This document shows positions 60,491 through 64,000 of a stretch of 64,000 bases of DNA, one piece after another. Position numbers and translations under genes: made by a program. The notes under the pieces are model-generated. The model worked only from the letters and a program-made list of their open reading frames with translations. It did not search any database and was not told where the DNA came from. How positions within the stretch are numbered: the first letter of the stretch is position 1; each line of letters starts with the position of its first letter. The DNA is from Alphaproteobacteria bacterium (GTDB taxonomy: Bacteria > Pseudomonadota > Alphaproteobacteria > Sphingomonadales > Sphingomonadaceae), in assembly GCA_030426245.1 (NCBI GenBank), contig JAUHYZ010000006.1:1-64000 (forward strand), read 5' to 3'.

Positions 60491-61873
60491 ATGAGCAGTG
60501 CGGGAAACGCAGCGCCGCAAACGAAGGCGTCTGCTGATGAGGCTGCGGTCGGCGATGTCTTGGATGGCTTGAAGACAGTCCGTCATAATTATTGGGCACC
60601 GGCGCTGCTTGGTTTCGTCATGCTGTTCGATTCCTGGGACAGCATCGCGATGGCGCTCGTCATTCCGAGCATTTCCCAGGAATGGGGGCTGGACCCGCTG
60701 CAGATGGGCGTTCTGATCTCGGCCAGCTATATCGGACAATTCATCGGAGCGGTTTCCCTCGGCGCTGTGGCCGAGAGATATGGCCGCCTGCCGGTCATCC
60801 AGTTGACCGTCATCTTGATGTGCGTGTCCGCACTTGCCTGTGCCTTTGCCACAAGCGCAGACATGCTGTTCTGGATACGATTGTTTCAAGGCATCATGAT
60901 CGGCGGGGCGATGCCCGTTTCGATTACGTATGTGAATGAACTTGCGCCAACACACTGGCGCGGCCGCTATTTCGGGATTTTTCAGACTTTGGCGGTTTCG
61001 GGCTTCAGTGTTGCGACACTGCTGAGCCCCTTCATCGTTCCCACTCTCGGTTGGCGCTGGATGCTCGGGCTTGGCGCCATTCCGCTTGTCCTGGTTCCGC
61101 TTATCTGGATGACCTTGCCGGAGTCTCCGCGTTGGCTCGCCCGTTTGGGGCGGCTGGAGGATGCCAATCGGGCGTTGGCAAAACTCGGTGGAAAGGCCGC
61201 CAAATTCCCTCAGGAAGGTGCGCACGAGCCTGAACCCATCTTGCTGGGCATTCGCCGCTGGGCGAGCGTCCTGAAGCTGTTCTCGGCGGATTTGAGGGGG
61301 CAGACTATTACGGTCACTCTGCTTTGGTTCCTCACCATGTTTACCAGTTTCGGTTTGACGACCTGGGCCCCTTCCATATTCGTCAACGTCTACCAGATCC
61401 CGATTGATCGGGCCTTGACCTACACTGCGATTTCCAGCGTCATCCTGCTCTTCGTGCTGGCTTCTACCGGCTTTCTCATCGACAGGTTTGGCCGGCGGCC
61501 CTTCGCGCTTGGAGGGCTGGCCGTGGCAGGTACTGCGCTTGTTGGGATGGCGGTCTTCAGCCCGACGCAGGAATCGCCAGTCGTCACCGCCGTTATCATC
61601 GGCAAAGTCGCCATCTTCTTCGGAACGTACATTTTGTGGCCATACACGGCCGAGAGCTTCCCCACGCATGTGCGTGCGGTCGCTCTTGGATATTCCAGTT
61701 CGATCGGCCGCGGTGCATCCATGATGACCCCGATTTTCGTGGGATTCGTCCTGAATCAAGGCGCAGCTATCGAGATTGTCTTCGGCAGTTTCGGTGTATG
61801 TGCGCTTCTTGCCCTCGTTGTCTGGCTCACCAGAACGCGCGAGACGGTCGGGCGCCGCCTGGAAACGATCTAA
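60491..61873 (+). CDS. MFS transporter (AAHS/sugar-porter-like)
   Basis: A 460-residue permease with 12 helices. The helix 1 motif FVMLFDSWDSIAMALVIPS resembles the D-x-x-D/x-D-G-x-D pattern of the aromatic acid:proton symporters. Loop 2-3 reads GAVAERYGRLPVIQL, and the loop before helix 6 reads LPESPRWLARLGR. Loop 8-9 reads LIDRFGRRPFALGG. It is probably the inner-membrane importer for the substrate of the catabolic cluster. A possible -10 TATAAT lies at 60406-60411. It is convergent with the third TonB receptor. The transported compound cannot be named. Confidence 0.88.
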   Translation: MSSAGNAAPQTKASADEAAVGDVLDGLKTVRHNYWAPALLGFVMLFDSWDSIAMALVIPSISQEWGLDPLQMGVLISASYIGQFIGAVSLGAVAERYGRLPVIQLTVILMCVSALACAFATSADMLFWIRLFQGIMIGGAMPVSITYVNELAPTHWRGRYFGIFQTLAVSGFSVATLLSPFIVPTLGWRWMLGLGAIPLVLVPLIWMTLPESPRWLARLGRLEDANRALAKLGGKAAKFPQEGAHEPEPILLGIRRWASVLKLFSADLRGQTITVTLLWFLTMFTSFGLTTWAPSIFVNVYQIPIDRALTYTAISSVILLFVLASTGFLIDRFGRRPFALGGLAVAGTALVGMAVFSPTQESPVVTAVIIGKVAIFFGTYILWPYTAESFPTHVRAVALGYSSSIGRGASMMTPIFVGFVLNQGAAIEIVFGSFGVCALLALVVWLTRTRETVGRRLETI

Positions 61874-61976
61874 GGGCAAGCCCCCGAGCCGGACTTCCAG
61901 ACCAAGCAGGGACGCGTAATAGCGGTTTGCTTAGCCAGCGTGTTCGATCACGCAAAGCGCGGTTTCAAATCAACAT

Positions 61977-62013
61977 CAAAAAATGGGCCGGCACTTTGAT
62001 GGGTGCCGGCCCA
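61977..62013 (-). terminator. Intrinsic terminator of the third TonB receptor gene
   Basis: TGGGCCGGCAC (61984-61994) and GTGCCGGCCCA (62003-62013) form a perfect 11-bp GC-rich stem. Read on the minus strand, it is followed directly by ATTTTTTGATG. It begins 32 bases after the receptor stop codon. The plus strand has no T-run after the stem, so it acts mainly on the receptor transcript. Confidence 0.9.
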
Positions 62014-62045
62014 GTTCCATGCTTACGGGAAATGTCGGAACGGGA

Positions 62046-64000
62046 TCAGAACTTTGCGCTGATCCCGAAATCGGCATTCACGCCGTAATCCTCGCGAGCC
62101 GAGATGCGGCTCGGAATACCCTGGTAGTCGATTTCCGGCTCTTCGCCGATATTGGAGACGGAACCGAAGATCTCGATGCCTTTCATGATGCGATAGCCGA
62201 GGCGCGCATCCAGCACAGTGCGGGAGCCGATATAACCATCGCTGGTCGGACTGCCGCCGACACCCGTGAGGTAAGCATCGCGATAGCTGACGGCTAAGCG
62301 CGCTTCGAGCGGGCCCTTCTCATAGAACAAGGCACCGCCCGCCAGCCATTTCGACTGTCGGAAGAACGGCAGATCGTCGCTTTCGCGCCCCGGCACGTCC
62401 ACGCTTGAATCAACATATGTGACATTGGCCGATACACCCAGACCATCCAGCGGTTCCGGCAAGAAACTGAAACGTGTGGTCATGTTCGCTTCGATGCCGA
62501 ACAGCTCGCCACTATCCGCGTTTTGCGGCTGAGAGAGGCTGATCAGATCGATTCCGGCAAATGTTACGTCCAGAAGTGTTTGTGTGTAGATCGGGTTCTC
62601 GATCTTCTTGTAGAAGGTCGCGAGCGCGAAGACCGTATCCGCATCGGGATAGTACTCTGCGGAGAAGTCCAAGCCCATTGAGGTGTAGGGCTCAAGGTTC
62701 GGGTTGCCCGCTTCGCCTTCGAGATCTTCTTCCTCGAATGTGGGCACGACATCGCTGTAGTTCGGGCGGCCGATCGTATTCGTCCACGCTGCGCGGATCA
62801 CCACTTCGGGCTGAGGACGGTAATTCAGCGCCAGGCTGGGCAGCACATGCGTGTATTCCTTGTCGAGCGATAGCGGCTGGAAGAAGGTGTCGACCGGGTT
62901 GCCGTTATCATCGCTGTTGCGAACGGCCATGGCATTGTAGGTGCCGCTGGTGTGTTCGACACGGACACCGCCGATGACGGTCAGATCGCCGAATTCCAGG
63001 CTCGCCATGCCGTAGCCGGCATAGATCTGCTCACTGATCTTGTAGTCCGACGCCACATCGTTCTCTGCAGTTTGCCCTTCGTCGAGCTCAAGCAGGCCGG
63101 GATTGTCGGCAAAGAAATAGTCCAGCACGCCCTGGTAATCCATCGCCGGACCGAAATCGTACATGCCGCCGTAATAGCCGGAAATCGGGTCCAGCACCGC
63201 GCCGGTATCGGCAAAGGTTACGTCGTCCACCGGCTCCCATTGTTCCTGATAATTGTCGCGGTCCTTGCTCCGATCGGTGAACTTTGCACCGAATTTGACG
63301 AAGCTGTCGGTTCCATTCTCGAAGTCGATCTGCACGTCTGCCTTGGCGGCGTGGAGATCTTCATCAATCGTTTCGCGGCGCAGGCGAATGCGGCGCAGCG
63401 GGAAAGTGCTGGGATCGTACAAGGCATCGTCAATGCTGACGAAGGTCGGCATTGCCTCACCCAGAAGAATGGTGGAGACGTTTGTGCTGCCGGTCCGGAA
63501 TTCGATATCGTCGCGCACCGGCGTATGTTCCTGCGCGTGAGCGTAGGTGTAGTTGAGCTTCACTTCGACATTGCCCAAACGCCAGTCAACGCCCGGTGAT
63601 ATGTTGTAGAGCTTCTGCGTCTGTTCGTTCTGACGGAATTCGCGGGTTGCCCGGCCTTCGTCATAGGTGACCTCGTTGCCCGAAATAACAACGTCTCCGC
63701 GATACATATCGTAGTCGAACTGATCGCGGCTCTCATGGTCGGTGAATTCGTTGTAGATTGTGTTCAGATAGACGCGCATGTCGTCGCTCGGACGCCATTC
63801 CAGATTGGCAATCGCGCCGATGCGTTCACGCATGATGGAATAATCGTACATGCGGTAGCCCGTCGGGGCCCAGATGCCGCTATCGATCTCTTCCCAGCTG
63901 AGCGGATTCACCAGGTCGCTGTCAATAAAGCGCTTGGAATAGCTCGCACCGATCACAATTCCGAATTGGCTCTCATTTCCGAATACTTCGCCGTGCATGG
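62046..64000 (-). CDS. TonB-dependent receptor, C-terminal part
   Basis: At least 651 residues of an outer-membrane receptor whose gene continues past the right edge; the open frame runs to the end of the window. The visible part is barrel and late plug: repeated antiparallel strands, conserved AWTNTIGRPNYSDVVP and NPNLEPYTSMGLDFSAEYYP segments typical of sugar or organic-acid receptors of the FyuA/IroN-unlike Sphingomonadales group, and a terminal SAKF. The TonB box and signal peptide lie outside. It is convergent with an MFS permease and may be the outer-membrane partner for the same substrate. Confidence 0.9.
   Translation of the reverse strand, partial: MHGEVFGNESQFGIVIGASYSKRFIDSDLVNPLSWEEIDSGIWAPTGYRMYDYSIMRERIGAIANLEWRPSDDMRVYLNTIYNEFTDHESRDQFDYDMYRGDVVISGNEVTYDEGRATREFRQNEQTQKLYNISPGVDWRLGNVEVKLNYTYAHAQEHTPVRDDIEFRTGSTNVSTILLGEAMPTFVSIDDALYDPSTFPLRRIRLRRETIDEDLHAAKADVQIDFENGTDSFVKFGAKFTDRSKDRDNYQEQWEPVDDVTFADTGAVLDPISGYYGGMYDFGPAMDYQGVLDYFFADNPGLLELDEGQTAENDVASDYKISEQIYAGYGMASLEFGDLTVIGGVRVEHTSGTYNAMAVRNSDDNGNPVDTFFQPLSLDKEYTHVLPSLALNYRPQPEVVIRAAWTNTIGRPNYSDVVPTFEEEDLEGEAGNPNLEPYTSMGLDFSAEYYPDADTVFALATFYKKIENPIYTQTLLDVTFAGIDLISLSQPQNADSGELFGIEANMTTRFSFLPEPLDGLGVSANVTYVDSSVDVPGRESDDLPFFRQSKWLAGGALFYEKGPLEARLAVSYRDAYLTGVGGSPTSDGYIGSRTVLDARLGYRIMKGIEIFGSVSNIGEEPEIDYQGIPSRISAREDYGVNADFGISAKF

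Noticed and set aside
60386..61879. 497-residue minus-strand frame opposite the MFS gene
   Set aside because: It is rich in Gln, Arg, Asp and His with no recognisable fold and is entirely antisense to a clear membrane transporter.
1..64000. CRISPR arrays, tRNA or rRNA genes, insertion sequences and prophage genes
   Set aside because: No regularly spaced direct repeats, tRNA-like cloverleaf sequence, rRNA motif, transposase or phage protein was recognised by reading; weak or degenerate cases could have been missed without computation.

Overview
The window is about 64 kb of high-GC bacterial DNA with dense, mostly overlapping operons. Three large TonB-dependent receptors, a NirBD/NasA nitrate cluster, LacI/MarR/TetR-controlled sugar-acid and aromatic-type catabolism, and a polysaccharide locus together point to an alphaproteobacterium, most likely Sphingomonadales (Novosphingobium/Erythrobacteraceae-like). 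This placement rests on gene content and protein style only. No rRNA, tRNA, CRISPR array, phage or transposase was seen.

Nitrogen region (1-14.1 kb, all +). The end of nrtA is followed by nrtB, a fused double-ATPase nrtCD, an outer-membrane porin, a formate/nitrite-family channel, a PP2C-phosphatase/Ser-Thr-kinase chimera and cyanase. A 238-base leader then precedes nirB-nirD-nasA-cobA. That leader carries two hairpins with A-n-n-G-n-n hexaloops; the second overlaps the left arm of an intrinsic terminator with a T6 tail, the arrangement expected for a NasT/NasR-type ANTAR antitermination switch. Together the genes import nitrate, nitrite and cyanate, reduce nitrate to ammonium, and make the precursor of siroheme for NirB.

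Sugar-acid region (14.3-30.6 kb). A TonB receptor is divergent from a MarR regulator, with two tandem perfect palindromes between them. Next comes an L-idonate/gluconate pathway: a second TonB receptor, an isocitrate lyase/PEP-mutase-like enzyme, an MFS permease, gluconokinase, a 6PGDH-like dehydrogenase, a LacI regulator, a small alpha/beta-barrel protein, IdnD, IdnO, a 2-hydroxyacid dehydrogenase, an SDR and a zinc alcohol dehydrogenase. Four copies of an 18-bp near-palindrome (core TAACGGTCAC) lie just upstream of the receptor, MFS, idnD and idnO genes and probably define the LacI regulon.

Surface-glycan region (31-45.5 kb). An unusual single protein joins an adenylation domain, a carrier domain and an OafA-like membrane acyltransferase. 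It faces a pair of overlapping GH13 alpha-glucosidase genes. Beyond these lie a CDP-sugar operon (rfbF, epimerase, two zinc-binding methyltransferases), a VanZ-type protein with a lectin-like insert, and two divergent glycosyltransferases.

Efflux and catabolic region (45.6-64 kb). A complete RND tripartite pump is followed by a probable uncharacterised degradation cluster: flavin monooxygenase, CocE/NonD hydrolase, amidohydrolase, TetR regulator, Rieske oxygenase, SDR, O-methyltransferase-like enzyme, orphan NMT1-type lipoprotein, MFS permease and the C-terminal part of a third TonB receptor, which ends in a clear terminator. The substrate cannot be read from the sequence.
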